37,846 nucleotides of DNA from Falsigemmobacter faecalis (GCF_003863335.1 NZ_RRAZ01000033.1:1-37846); one strand, 5' to 3'; positions 24,968 to 34,361 are shown, counted from the stretch's first letter. A program made the numbers and translations. The notes: generated by a model not told the origin, from the sequence alone.

Positions 24968-25619
24968 GCGCTATGCTCTGGCGCTGGCGCTTCTGGGCGC
25001 CGGCGCCCTGCCCGTCTGCGCCGAGCCTGGCGCTGACTTTGTGTTTCGGGTGCAGGGGGATGGTCGGCTGATCAGCGGCAAAGGCACCGCGAAGCCTCGA
25101 GTGCCTGGATCTCTTTTCCTCTTTGAACAAAACGACCGGTCGGCTGATAAGGCCGACCCCGTTCCTGCAGACCGGGATCATGCGCCCGCGCCCGCTGCGG
25201 AGGTCCTGCAGGCCATTGAGGCCACGGCCCTGCGTTACGCCGGACACGGTGCACTCAAAGCAGCCGGGCTCACGCTTTCCGACTGGATGCTCTTTTACCG
25301 CGCGAACATCGAGGTTGAGAGCCGTTATCAGCTGCAGGCCCTCAGCCCGGCAGGGGCCATCGGCCCCGGTCAGCTGATGCCGGCAACGGCGGCGGATCTC
25401 GGCGTGGATCCTTATGACTGGCGTCAGAACCTCGACGGCTCGGCGCGCTATCTGCTGCAGATGCTCGCACTTTTCGGCACAACCGAGCTCGCGCTCGCCG
25501 GCTATAACGCCGGGCCCGAAGCCGTGCGCCGCCACGGCGGTATTCCCCCCTATCCCGAGACCCGCAGCCATCTTGCCCGCGTCGCCCAAGTGGTCGCGCG
25601 CCTCAAAGGAGAGGTCTGA
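24903..25619 (+). CDS. virB1: VirB1-type lytic transglycosylase
   Basis: The enzyme cuts peptidoglycan to make room for the secretion channel. The 238 residues comprise a signal segment (ALALALLGAGALPVCAEP), a linker rich in Asp and Ala, and a soluble lytic transglycosylase domain. Motifs are IEVESRYQ (catalytic Glu139), SPAGAIGPGQLMPATAADLG, and LALAGYNAGPEAVRRHGG. The start is uncertain: ATG 24903 lies inside the upstream gene in another frame and has no strong ribosome-binding site, but no later ATG precedes the signal peptide. Its stop overlaps the VirB2 ATG. Confidence 0.87.
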   Translation: MSRSKPAAACNTSCRPSRSKTERYALALALLGAGALPVCAEPGADFVFRVQGDGRLISGKGTAKPRVPGSLFLFEQNDRSADKADPVPADRDHAPAPAAEVLQAIEATALRYAGHGALKAAGLTLSDWMLFYRANIEVESRYQLQALSPAGAIGPGQLMPATAADLGVDPYDWRQNLDGSARYLLQMLALFGTTELALAGYNAGPEAVRRHGGIPPYPETRSHLARVAQVVARLKGEV

Positions 25620-25912
25620 TGACCCATAGCCGCCTCATCTCCACCGCAGCCCTCCTCACCCTCACCCTCGGGCTCGCGGCCCCCGCGCTCGCGCAAAGTA
25701 TTGACCTCTCCCCTGTCCAGACGCTGCTGCAGGGCATCGTCGATGCCATCACTGGTCCCTTGGGCATGGTGATTGGCACGCTCGCGATGATCGGCGTCTT
25801 CCTCTCCTGGCTTTTCGGTATTCTGGACTTCCGTCAGGCGCTTTGGGTCGTCGTGGCCATCGCCGGCATCGCGGCCGCACCGACCATCGTCGCCGCCATC
25901 TGGACCACCTGA
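25619..25912 (+). CDS. virB2: VirB2 pilin
   Basis: VirB2 forms the conjugative pilus. The 97-residue precursor has a signal peptide ending near APALAQ and two long hydrophobic helices, GPLGMVIGTLAMIGVFLSWL and WVVVAIAGIAAAPTIVAAIW, with a short polar loop (DFRQ) between them, the TrbC/VirB2 plan. The ATG overlaps the previous stop as TGATG. Confidence 0.9.
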   Translation: MTHSRLISTAALLTLTLGLAAPALAQSIDLSPVQTLLQGIVDAITGPLGMVIGTLAMIGVFLSWLFGILDFRQALWVVVAIAGIAAAPTIVAAIWTT

Positions 25913-25930
25913 TCAGACAGCAGGTGCAGA

Positions 25931-26209
25931 ATGCCGGATCCTTCCCCCCTTTTCATCGGCCTTCTGCGTCCGCCGCGGCTGCTGGGTCTGCCAATCCTCT
26001 ATGCCATGTCCTGGCTCTTTGGCTCAGTGCTGCTCTTTCTCTGGGTGCAGAGCTGGGTCATCGCGGCGCTCGCTCTGATGATCTGGCCTCTTCTGTGGAA
26101 GGCCGCAGACCGCGACCCGAACTTCCTCGATGTGCTCGCCATCACCCTGCAGGAGACCCCGCCCACGCGGAACCGCAAACACCACGATGGCGACAGCTAT
26201 GCACCCTGA
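25931..26209 (+). CDS. virB3: VirB3 inner-membrane protein
   Basis: VirB3 is a small inner-membrane partner of VirB4. The 92 residues start with the typical LFIGLLRPPRLLGLP, followed by one or two closely spaced membrane segments (YAMSWLFGSVLLFLWVQSWVIAALALMIW, read in parts) and a short hydrophilic tail with DPNFLDVL. It sits between virB2 and virB4 as in other virB operons. Confidence 0.9.
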   Translation: MPDPSPLFIGLLRPPRLLGLPILYAMSWLFGSVLLFLWVQSWVIAALALMIWPLLWKAADRDPNFLDVLAITLQETPPTRNRKHHDGDSYAP

Positions 26210-28553
26210 TCCAAGCTTTCACGCAACGCCGAACTGGCTCGCCCGGGAGCGCCGGCTCGCCCATATGCTGCCCTATGTCAGCCTCGTGGACGATCACACC
26301 ATCCGCACCCGCGGCAATGAGCTGATGCAGTGCATCCGCCTTGAGGGAATTGGCAGCAGCACCAGCGACACGGCCCATCTCGACCGCATCGGCGGGCTCC
26401 TCGCCGGCGTCATCGCCCAGATCGGCACAGGCTATTCCTGGTATCTCCACAAGGTCTCAAAGGCCGTCGACACCCGCCTGCCGCCGATCACCGGTGACAG
26501 CTTTGCAGCCGCGCTGGACCGGCGCTGGCAGGCCCATCTGGCCGGGGCAGGGCTGCGCGATAAAAGCCTGACCCTCACCCTTCTGCAGCGGCCCGCCACT
26601 TCGCCTCGCATGAGCCTCACCGCCCTGCGCTCCCGCGCAGCACTCGCGGGCGAGCTGGAGCGCCGCATGCGTCATCTCGACGAGGTCACCGGCTTTTTGC
26701 TGCCGACCTTTGCTGAGCTGAAGCCGCGGCTGCTGACCGCGGCCAGCGGCGAGCTTTTGGGCTTCCTCGGCAGCCTTAACACCGGGGCAGAACATCCGCT
26801 CTTCGCGCGCTCACTCTTCGGGCTGATCGCTGAGGATGTCTCCAACACCCGTGCGACCTTTAAAGGTCGCAGGATCCATCTCTCGGAAGGGGCTTCGGGC
26901 GAGAAGATCGGCGAGATCTTTGCCGTCAAAACCTATCCAGCCCGCACCGACAGCCTGATGCTCGATGAGCTGAACCTGCCCGTCGATATGGTGGTGAGCC
27001 ATTCCTTCACCCCGATCAATTCCAACCTGATGGCCGGCCGCATCAAGCGCCAGCTGCGTCTGATGCAGGCCAGCAAAGACGGCGCCGTCAGCCTCGAGGC
27101 AGAGCTTGCGGAGGCCCAGGATGATCTCGAAGCCCGGCGGCTGATCTTTGGCGATCATCATATGAGCGTCGCTGTCTATGCCCGCACCCCTGCTCATCTT
27201 GATGAGATCTGCGCGGAGGTGCGCAATATTGCGGCCTCCTCCGGCATCAATCTGATCTCCGAGAGCTTCGGGGCGCGGGCGCATTATATGGCCCAGCATC
27301 CGGGCAACAGCGCCGCCCGCAGCCGCAAAGCCACGATTACCAACCACAATTTCGCCGATCTGGCCACCTTTCACCGCAGCCCCACCGGCAAAGCGGCCAC
27401 GGAGCTGCCCTGGGGCGTGCCGCTGGTCCTCTTCCCAACGCCCGAGCGTTCGGGGTTTCATTTCAGCTTCCATGAGACGGGCGCGCCCAACCGCGAGCCC
27501 ACCAGCGGCCACAGCCTGATCCTGGGCCGCCCGGGCTCGGGCAAATCCGTCCTTGCCGCCTTCCTGATGGCCATGGCACGGCGCGCCGGCGCCCGGCTCT
27601 TCGTCTTTGACTACCGCGCCGGCATGGAAATGGCCGTGCGCGCCATGGGTGGCAGCTATTCCACTATCCGCGCCGGGCGTACCACCGGCCTCAATCCGCT
27701 GGCGACCGAGATCGATCCCCGCGGCCAGGCCTGGCTTGCCGACTGGCTCGCAGCCCTTCTTGAGCGTCCCGACCAGCCCCTGAGCCCGGTGCAGACCAAC
27801 CGCCTGCAGGAGGTCGTGCGCCAGAACGCCGGCGCTCGCGACGCGCGGCTGCGCAACTGGTCGGACTTCGCCTCGCTCCTTGTCTCCACCGATGACGAGG
27901 GCGATCTCTTTGAGCGCATGCAGGAATGGTGTGGCAATGGCCGCTATTCCTGGATCTTCGGCGCCGGTGCACAGGACAGCTTTGAAATCGGTGGGGAGGT
28001 CTCAGGCTTTGATCTCACCGGCATTCTGGATTCTGAGAGCCCGCGCGAGCGCATGGCGGTGCTCTCCTATCTCTTCCGCCGCGTCGAGCGGGTGATTGAG
28101 GATCGCCGCCCCACCGTCATCCTGATCGATGAAGCCTGGAAAGCGCTCGACAATGACTATTTCGCCGAACGGCTGAACAATTGGCTGGTCACCGCCCGTA
28201 AACAAAACGCCGTTGTCGTGATGATGACGCAATACGCCAGCCAGCTGGAACGCAGCCGCACCGGCAAAACCATTATTGAAGCCGTGCCGACCCAGATCCT
28301 GCTGCCAAACATCCGGGCGACCGCCGCGGATTATGCGCTCCTCGGGCTCTCCGGGAAAGAACTGGGTCTTCTGACCAGCGCGCCCGGCAACGCCCGGCTG
28401 GCCCTGGTGCGTGATGACCGCGGCTCTACCGTGATCGATGCCGATCTCTCGGCGCTTGGTCCCCTCGTGACCCTCCTTGGCGGCATGGAGACCGGCGAAC
28501 AGCTCGCAGGATCCGATTACCGCAGCCGCCCGGATTTTTGGAAACTCCTCTGA
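26199..28553 (+). CDS. virB4: VirB4 ATPase
   Basis: VirB4 is the large ATPase that powers pilus assembly and substrate transfer at the inner membrane. The 784 residues have the usual N-terminal half (LPYVSLVDDHTIRTRGNELM) and a C-terminal AAA+/RecA-like domain with Walker A LGRPGSGKSVLAAF, Walker B TVILIDEAWKAL and a following MMTQYASQLERS block. Two ATG codons are possible, 26187 and 26199; the second is given because the product then begins close to the conserved region. Both overlap the end of virB3. Codon use matches the rest of the operon. Confidence 0.95.
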   Translation: MHPDPSFHATPNWLARERRLAHMLPYVSLVDDHTIRTRGNELMQCIRLEGIGSSTSDTAHLDRIGGLLAGVIAQIGTGYSWYLHKVSKAVDTRLPPITGDSFAAALDRRWQAHLAGAGLRDKSLTLTLLQRPATSPRMSLTALRSRAALAGELERRMRHLDEVTGFLLPTFAELKPRLLTAASGELLGFLGSLNTGAEHPLFARSLFGLIAEDVSNTRATFKGRRIHLSEGASGEKIGEIFAVKTYPARTDSLMLDELNLPVDMVVSHSFTPINSNLMAGRIKRQLRLMQASKDGAVSLEAELAEAQDDLEARRLIFGDHHMSVAVYARTPAHLDEICAEVRNIAASSGINLISESFGARAHYMAQHPGNSAARSRKATITNHNFADLATFHRSPTGKAATELPWGVPLVLFPTPERSGFHFSFHETGAPNREPTSGHSLILGRPGSGKSVLAAFLMAMARRAGARLFVFDYRAGMEMAVRAMGGSYSTIRAGRTTGLNPLATEIDPRGQAWLADWLAALLERPDQPLSPVQTNRLQEVVRQNAGARDARLRNWSDFASLLVSTDDEGDLFERMQEWCGNGRYSWIFGAGAQDSFEIGGEVSGFDLTGILDSESPRERMAVLSYLFRRVERVIEDRRPTVILIDEAWKALDNDYFAERLNNWLVTARKQNAVVVMMTQYASQLERSRTGKTIIEAVPTQILLPNIRATAADYALLGLSGKELGLLTSAPGNARLALVRDDRGSTVIDADLSALGPLVTLLGGMETGEQLAGSDYRSRPDFWKLL

Positions 28554-28777
28554 TGCACCCCCTCACCCCGATCTGCCGTCTCCGCCCTGTCGCAGGTCTC
28601 GCGCTCGGCGGGCTCCTCCTTCTGGCCGCCTGTTCCAAAGGCGAGGCCATCAAGCCCAATTGCTTCACAAGTGAGCAAACCGCTCTCACCCCGACCGTGA
28701 CCCTCTCAACCCGCGGCACCGCTGACACGGCCCTGCCCGGTCCCTGTCACTTCCGGCCCTTGCAGCATGCGGGCTGA
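28553..28777 (+). CDS. Small lipoprotein, VirB7-like by position
   Basis: The 74-residue protein has a signal peptide with a lipobox, LLLLAAC, so Cys27 would be lipidated. A second Cys lies at NCFTS and a third at GPCHF. VirB7 is a small outer-membrane lipoprotein that pairs with VirB9, and this is the only lipoprotein in the operon. The assignment rests on size, lipobox and operon, since VirB7 sequences are poorly conserved. The ATG overlaps the virB4 stop (TGATG). Confidence 0.65.
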   Translation: MHPLTPICRLRPVAGLALGGLLLLAACSKGEAIKPNCFTSEQTALTPTVTLSTRGTADTALPGPCHFRPLQHAG

Positions 28778-29951
28778 GCGCCAGCCCCGCAGGCGTTCTG
28801 CGACCTGCGCAGTTATTCTCGGCTCGGCCTTCCTGGCTCCCCTGCCGCTTGCCGCCCAGGGCGTGCCCGTCTTTGACGCGGCGGGCTTTCTGCGCACGGG
28901 CGCCATCATCGCGCAGCGTGACCGCGATCTGACGCTGCAAAGTGCAAGGCGCAGCCGCGAGGCTGAGCTCGCGCAGCTGCGCGAGGCCCAGCTGGCGGCG
29001 CTGGAGGGCATCGGAGCTGCGCTCCAACGGGATCCGACAGCCCATGAGCATACCGAGTCCTCCGCACTCCGCGCGCTGGAGGACGGCACCTCCCCTGGGT
29101 CATCCGCGGCTTCGCTTTATGGCGCAGACGACCCCAACCCCGCGGCCGCTCGCCTCTTTGGCGATGCAAAAGCCGATATCGAGGCGTTGATCATTCGTGC
29201 CGCCGAGGAGACCCACGGCCTGCCCGGCATCACCGCTGCCGGTCTGAGCCCGCTGCAATGGCGCTGTCTGCTGCAGGCCCTGGTCTGGCAGGAAAGCCGG
29301 TTCCAGATTGGTGCGCGCTCCCCCGTCGGCGCTTATGGGCTGACCCAGATCATGCCCGCCACCGCGGGCGATCTTGGCATTTTGCCTGACTATTACGACG
29401 ATCCCTACCTCCAGCTCACCGGTGGCGCGCGCTATCTCGCGCAGATGCTGGCGATGTTTGACGGCAATCTTATCCATGCGCTCGCCGCCTATAACGCCGG
29501 GCCCGGCAATGTCCGCAGCCACGGTGGCGTGCCGCCCTTCGCCGAAACGCAAAACTATGTGCTGAGCCTGCCCGCGCAATATAACCGCTATCTCGCGGAG
29601 ATCGGCGGTCCGGAGGCGCGCGGCAGCATTGATCCGGTCCTGCTCGCCAATGCGGGCCTCAGCCTCTCAGCTCACAGTGCCGGTTCGTACGGCGATTATG
29701 CCACGGTCTCAGTCACCACCGTCGCCGCACGGCTGCAGGAGATCATCCGCCGTATTCCCGAGACCCGTGACGCGCAGGAAGCGCTTGCGCTCAACAGCTA
29801 CGCCCGCGCGGAACTCGCCCGCATCCTCGCCATCCGCGCCCGCATCAAAGCCGCCCGCCTCGCGCCCGAGGGCGCCGAGCAACTGCGTCTGGCCGCTGAG
29901 CAGGCGGCTGATCGGCGCTATATGATCTGGGAAGGTCAAAACCTCCAATGA
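28767..29951 (+). CDS. Lytic transglycosylase with VirB5-like N-terminus
   Basis: The 394-residue secreted protein has three parts. After a signal peptide (cut near PLAAQG) comes VPVFDAAGFLRTGAIIAQRD and a coiled-coil stretch rich in Arg, Glu and Leu (residues 32-85), which resembles the mature start of VirB5. A lytic transglycosylase domain follows, with WQESRFQ (catalytic Glu176), SPVGAYGLTQIMPATAGDLG and ALAAYNAGPGNVRSHGG. The last 100 residues are helical and rich in Ala. This is a second peptidoglycan-cutting enzyme in the same operon. It overlaps its neighbours at both ends. Confidence 0.85.
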   Translation: MRAERQPRRRSATCAVILGSAFLAPLPLAAQGVPVFDAAGFLRTGAIIAQRDRDLTLQSARRSREAELAQLREAQLAALEGIGAALQRDPTAHEHTESSALRALEDGTSPGSSAASLYGADDPNPAAARLFGDAKADIEALIIRAAEETHGLPGITAAGLSPLQWRCLLQALVWQESRFQIGARSPVGAYGLTQIMPATAGDLGILPDYYDDPYLQLTGGARYLAQMLAMFDGNLIHALAAYNAGPGNVRSHGGVPPFAETQNYVLSLPAQYNRYLAEIGGPEARGSIDPVLLANAGLSLSAHSAGSYGDYATVSVTTVAARLQEIIRRIPETRDAQEALALNSYARAELARILAIRARIKAARLAPEGAEQLRLAAEQAADRRYMIWEGQNLQ

Positions 29952-30718
29952 AACAACTCCTTCTCGCCGCAGGGCTCGGGCTGACCCTCAACCTGCCCGC
30001 CGCTGCTCAGGGCGTGCCCACCATCGACACCCGCAATATCGCGCAGGAGATCCGGCAGCTGCAGCAGATGCTGGAGGATTTCGGGATCCAGACCGACCAG
30101 CTCGACACCCTCCTCAAAACCCTCAGCCTCGTGCAAAACCAGCTCGATCAGCTGCGCTCCACCTATGCAGCCCTCACCGGCCCGCGATCCATTCCCGGCC
30201 TGTTGCTGGGCGAAGGTCTCGACGGGCTTCTCGAGGCAAAGTTCTCAGACCTTTCGGGTCTCATCCGCGGCATTCAGGCCGGGGACTGGAGTGGCCTGAT
30301 CGGTGGCGCCGCAGGCCCGCTCGGCACGCAGATGGAAGCGGCCCTCGCAAAAGCCGGCTTTGACAGCGACAGCCTGCAAAAGATCGCCACCAGCGGTAAA
30401 CCCGGTGCCGAAGGCATCGCAACCCGCGCCAGCACGGGTGCCGTGATCTCAACGGCTGCGCAAAACAGCCACGCCGAGGCGGGGCAATCGTTGCAGCGCG
30501 TGGAGCACCTCGTGAGCCTGATCCCCGAGATGGAAGACCTCAAGGCCTCTATGGATCACAACACCCGCGTCACTGCAGAGCTGGCCATCGCCATGACCCG
30601 TATCTGGGAGCTCGAGGCCATCCAGACCATCGGTGCCGGCACTGCCGGTCTCATCGATGCCGCCACCCTGGCGGAGGAGCGCCGCTACATGGACTTCACG
30701 CTTCCGGAGCTCAAATGA
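29948..30718 (+). CDS. virB5: VirB5 minor pilin subunit
   Basis: VirB5 sits at the pilus tip and helps contact with recipients. The 256 residues have a signal peptide (cut after PAAA), the mature start QGVPTIDTRNIAQEIRQLQQ, a long helical region and the closing helix AEERRYMDF common to TrbJ/VirB5 proteins. Start and stop overlap the flanking genes as ATGA. Confidence 0.85.
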   Translation: MKQLLLAAGLGLTLNLPAAAQGVPTIDTRNIAQEIRQLQQMLEDFGIQTDQLDTLLKTLSLVQNQLDQLRSTYAALTGPRSIPGLLLGEGLDGLLEAKFSDLSGLIRGIQAGDWSGLIGGAAGPLGTQMEAALAKAGFDSDSLQKIATSGKPGAEGIATRASTGAVISTAAQNSHAEAGQSLQRVEHLVSLIPEMEDLKASMDHNTRVTAELAIAMTRIWELEAIQTIGAGTAGLIDAATLAEERRYMDFTLPELK

Positions 30719-31383
30719 CCGCTGCTGCTAACCTGACCTCACTTCAGGAGGTCGTCGAGGAAGAGCTGATCTGCGGCGCGCTGCGCCGCGAAGGTCAGTG
30801 GCGTCTGATGGGGATCATCGGCGCGGGCTTTGGCGTCACCGGCTGCCTCGCTGCCGCCGCCGTTGCCCTCATGGTCGACGCCCCGCCGCCCCTGATTGTG
30901 CCCTATGATCCCGCAACGGGTCTCGCCCTGCCGCGGGCCACGGTGGAGGCCGTGCACCTTTCCGAGCGGCCCGCCGTCACCGAAGCCCAGATCTACCGCT
31001 ATATCCATGACCGTGAGAGCTACAACCAGCTCGACAATGACCTGCGGGTACGCCGCGTGCTGACCCAGTCGGATGGTCAGGCTGGAGCCGGCATGCGCGC
31101 GCTCTGGACCAGCGGACAGCCCGACTATCCGCCCTCCCGCTACGGCGCCGGCGCGGAGATGTCCGTTGAGATCGCCAGCATTTCGCTGATCGGCACAAAC
31201 CGCGCCCAGGTGCGGCTGCGCAAGAAGCTGATCAGCCCTCAGAGCAATCAGACCGGCCAGTTCACAGCCACCCTGATGTTTGCGTTCCGCCCCGAAGCCC
31301 CGCGCGATCTCGATCAAGTCTGGCAAAATCCCTTCGGCTTCACCGTCACCCAATATGCCATCCGATCGGACCGCTCTGAATGA
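30715..31383 (+). CDS. virB8: VirB8 inner-membrane scaffold
   Basis: VirB8 is a bitopic inner-membrane protein that links the channel parts. The 222 residues have a short cytoplasmic tail, one membrane segment (MGIIGAGFGVTGCLAAAAVALMV) and a periplasmic NTF2-like domain with VTEAQIYRYIHDRESYNQLD and ISLIGTNRAQVRLRKK, ending in WQNPFGFTVTQYAIRSD, as in the family. Confidence 0.93.
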   Translation: MTAAANLTSLQEVVEEELICGALRREGQWRLMGIIGAGFGVTGCLAAAAVALMVDAPPPLIVPYDPATGLALPRATVEAVHLSERPAVTEAQIYRYIHDRESYNQLDNDLRVRRVLTQSDGQAGAGMRALWTSGQPDYPPSRYGAGAEMSVEIASISLIGTNRAQVRLRKKLISPQSNQTGQFTATLMFAFRPEAPRDLDQVWQNPFGFTVTQYAIRSDRSE

Positions 31384-32081
31384 TCCGCCCCCTCACCTGT
31401 GCCCTGAGCGCGCTTTTGCTCTGCGCCACTGCCCCGGGCTTTGCCGAAACCACCCCGCGCTCCGGCCCGCATGACAGCCGCGTCCGGAGCGCCACCTGGA
31501 CCGAAGGTCAGGTCTACCGGGTCGTGACTTCGCTGACCCGCGTGACCTCGATCGAATTTGGGACAGGCGAGACCATCCGCTCGATCATCGCGGGCGACAC
31601 CGCGGGCTTCCAGTTTGACGGTGTGCCCGGCGGCCAGGCCTTCGCCATCAAGCCTGTGCTTGAAGGGGCCGCGACCAATATCATCGTCTATACCAACCGC
31701 CGATCCTACTATTTCCACGTCGTGGAGGCGGGCACGACCTCGCATTACGTCGTGCAGTTCCGCTATCCCGAGCCGCTGAGCCGGGCCAGCCGCGCGGTCG
31801 CTTCCGCCGCACCGAACTACGCCTATGCCGCCAGCGGTGACGGCGCCTTTCGCCCGGAAGCCGTCTGGGACGACGGCCGCTTTACGTATTTCCGCTTCGC
31901 ACCGGATGCGCCCATGCCGGCGATCTTCCGGATGAGTGGCAGCAAAGAACGCCTGGTCAATGCGGTCGTACAAAGCGAGGGCGTCATGCGGGTCTCGGGC
32001 ACCAGCGGGCAATGGGTGCTGCGCATCGGCGAGGAAGTCATCTGCATTGAGGACGCCGCTAAGGCGAGGGCCGGCGCATGA
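31380..32081 (+). CDS. virB9: VirB9 core-channel protein
   Basis: VirB9 forms the outer-membrane core with VirB7 and VirB10. The 233 residues have a signal peptide (cut near APGFAE), an N-terminal domain with VYRVVTSLTRVTSIEFGTGE and NIIVYTNRRSYYFHV, and a C-terminal beta-domain with RFTYFRFAPDAPMPAIF. It overlaps virB8 and virB10 as ATGA. Confidence 0.94.
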   Translation: MIRPLTCALSALLLCATAPGFAETTPRSGPHDSRVRSATWTEGQVYRVVTSLTRVTSIEFGTGETIRSIIAGDTAGFQFDGVPGGQAFAIKPVLEGAATNIIVYTNRRSYYFHVVEAGTTSHYVVQFRYPEPLSRASRAVASAAPNYAYAASGDGAFRPEAVWDDGRFTYFRFAPDAPMPAIFRMSGSKERLVNAVVQSEGVMRVSGTSGQWVLRIGEEVICIEDAAKARAGA

Positions 32082-33346
32082 GCACGGAGCCTGCCGATCT
32101 CTCTGCCCGCCTCAAAGCGCTGGAAGCTGCGAGCGGGAAAGTGTCGGGCCGCCCGAAAGCACTGCTGCCGCTTGCTTTGGGGGGCGCGGGCCTTCTGATG
32201 GGGGGCTGCCTCCTCTGGGCGCTGAGCAGCGCACCGGCTGAGCCTCCGCTGCAAACGGCGGCGCCCGAAGAGTTCCAGACCCTCGGCTCGGGCTTTGGCG
32301 ATCTGCCGCCGCCCGTGCCGGTGAAGCCGCGTGCGGAAGCCCCGGCCGGGCCCACCCCGGCGGAAGAGGAGCTGCGTAAAAGCCTCGCCGCGCTGCAAAG
32401 CGAACTTGCGACGCTCAAATCCCGTCCCGTTGTGATCGAGAGCCCGCAGAGCAGTGATCCGGAAGCCCTGACCGCGCTCTCTGCGCAACTGGCGCAGATG
32501 GAAGCCACGGCTCGTGCGGCGGAAGACGCACTGGAGCGCCAGCTGACCGAGCGCGACCGCGAGCTCGAACGGCTGCGGATGGATCTGGAACTCGCAAAGC
32601 TCGGAGACACCGGCTCAGACAGCCGCGCGCCGCGAGGATCTGCCCCCGGGGACCGCATCACCTCGCCGCTGATTGCCTGGACCGGCTCCGACGCCGGCAG
32701 CAAATCTCCGGCGGAGGACCGCAGGCTCAGCGGGACGGAGGCCTTTGTGCGCGAAGGTGCGGTGGCGGCCCCGGTCAGCCGCGCCGCGGTGATCGTGAAC
32801 CCAGGCCATACCGTCCTGCAGGGGACGGTCATTCAGGCGGTGCTGGAAAGCGCAATGGACAGCAGCCAGCCCGGAGTGCTGCGGGCCGTGGTCTCCGAAG
32901 ATGTCCACGCACTTGACGGCTCGCGTGTGCTCATCCCGCGCGGCGCGCAGTTGCTGGGGCGCTATAAAGCCGATGTCGGGCTCGCCCAAGGACGGGTTAC
33001 GGTGGCCTGGGACCGGATCCTGCTGCCCGATCATCAAAGCGTCACCCTCAGCGCTTATGGCGGCGACGAGCTCGGCCGGGCGGGCGTCAGCGGACATGTC
33101 AACAGCCGCTTCGGCAAAAGGTTTGGCTCGGCGGCGCTGATCTCACTGATCGGTGCCGTGCCGGATCTCGCGCGCGCCGGGGTGGAAAGCGAACGCGCGG
33201 GGGACGTCGCAGGCGATGTCGCGGGTGATCTGCGCGACGCCAGCCGCAGTGTGATGCAGGACTATCTGACCCTGCGCCCGGTTATCCGGGTGCCGCAGGG
33301 GAGCCGCATCACCGTCATGGTCGATCGTGATCTGGAGATCCTGTGA
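32078..33346 (+). CDS. virB10: VirB10 channel protein
   Basis: VirB10 spans the envelope and senses ATP use at the inner membrane. The 422 residues contain a cytoplasmic tail, one membrane segment (ALLPLALGGAGLLMGGCLLW), a Pro-rich stretch, a coiled coil (residues 85-180) and the conserved beta-barrel with ILPDHQ-like RILLPDHQSVTL and NSRFGKRFG. A short repeat AGDVAGDVAGDL lies in the segment before YLTLRPVIRVPQGSRI. Confidence 0.94.
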   Translation: MSTEPADLSARLKALEAASGKVSGRPKALLPLALGGAGLLMGGCLLWALSSAPAEPPLQTAAPEEFQTLGSGFGDLPPPVPVKPRAEAPAGPTPAEEELRKSLAALQSELATLKSRPVVIESPQSSDPEALTALSAQLAQMEATARAAEDALERQLTERDRELERLRMDLELAKLGDTGSDSRAPRGSAPGDRITSPLIAWTGSDAGSKSPAEDRRLSGTEAFVREGAVAAPVSRAAVIVNPGHTVLQGTVIQAVLESAMDSSQPGVLRAVVSEDVHALDGSRVLIPRGAQLLGRYKADVGLAQGRVTVAWDRILLPDHQSVTLSAYGGDELGRAGVSGHVNSRFGKRFGSAALISLIGAVPDLARAGVESERAGDVAGDVAGDLRDASRSVMQDYLTLRPVIRVPQGSRITVMVDRDLEIL

Positions 33347-34350
33347 TGGACACCAGCTATCTGGAGCTCTCCCTCGAGCGGCTCGGCCCGACAATCCGCC
33401 GCGAAGATCTGATTGAGATCTGCATCAATCCCGACGGGCGCATTTTTGCGGAAGTTCGCGGTGATCTGCACATGCACCCCCTCGGTGTCACACTGAGCCC
33501 CACAGAGATCCGCGATCTTGGCACGCAGATCGCCTCGGTCGCCGGCAGCACGCTGAGTTCGCGCCGGCCCATTGTCTCCGTCAGCATTGCCTGTCAGGGC
33601 CGCCCGATCCGCGCCCAGGTGATCCAGCCGCCGGTGACGGAGGGCGGCTTTGCGATCTCGCTGCGGTTTTTTTCCAGCCTGCCGCTCAGCGAGATTAACC
33701 TCAGTTATCTGCACGGCGCCCCGCGGGAAGAAGAGGCGCGGCGCGCGGCAATGGCACGCGAACTCCGCGCAATCATTGCCACTGGCGATATCGCGGCCAC
33801 GCTGCAGCTTTGCGTCTCTGAGAAGCTGAACATGATCCTCGCGGGCGGCACCTCGACCGGCAAAACCGTCACCGCCCGCAAGATCCTCTCGCTGGTACCC
33901 GACAGTGAGCGGATCCTCACAATCGAAGAAGCCGCTGAACTCCGTCCCGAGCAGAGCAATGTGGTGACACTGCTCGCAGACCGCGACAACGAGGCCCGCA
34001 GCGCCGATGCGCTGCTGACGGCCGCTCTGCGGCTGCGTCCCGACCGCATTGTGCTCGGCGAAGTCCGTGGCCGTGAAGCGCTGACCTTCCTTGAGGCGAT
34101 CAACACCGGTCACGGCGGATCTCTGACCACACTTCACGCGGAAACCCCACAACTGGCGCTGCAGCGCCTCGCCATTGCCGCTCTCAAGACCGAGCTTCCG
34201 ATGAGCCATGCAGATATGCTGCGCTACATCCGCAGCTCCATCGATGTGATCATTCAGACCGGCCGCCACGGCGGCCGGCGCGGGATCACCGAGATCTGGC
34301 TGCCCGGGCAGGACGATGCCCAAGGCGACACCGCCTCCTCCCCCTCCTGA
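33346..34350 (+). CDS. virB11: VirB11 traffic ATPase
   Basis: VirB11 is the hexameric ATPase that switches the machine between pilus assembly and DNA transfer. The 334 residues show Walker A AGGTSTGKT, the Asp box ERILTIEEAAEL, RPDRIVLGEVRG as Walker B, and the His box TGHGGSLTTLHAE. The ATG at 33346 overlaps the virB10 stop (TGATG) and is preferred to the GTG one codon upstream. Confidence 0.95.
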   Translation: MDTSYLELSLERLGPTIRREDLIEICINPDGRIFAEVRGDLHMHPLGVTLSPTEIRDLGTQIASVAGSTLSSRRPIVSVSIACQGRPIRAQVIQPPVTEGGFAISLRFFSSLPLSEINLSYLHGAPREEEARRAAMARELRAIIATGDIAATLQLCVSEKLNMILAGGTSTGKTVTARKILSLVPDSERILTIEEAAELRPEQSNVVTLLADRDNEARSADALLTAALRLRPDRIVLGEVRGREALTFLEAINTGHGGSLTTLHAETPQLALQRLAIAALKTELPMSHADMLRYIRSSIDVIIQTGRHGGRRGITEIWLPGQDDAQGDTASSPS

Positions 34351-34361
34351 AAGATCTGCAG

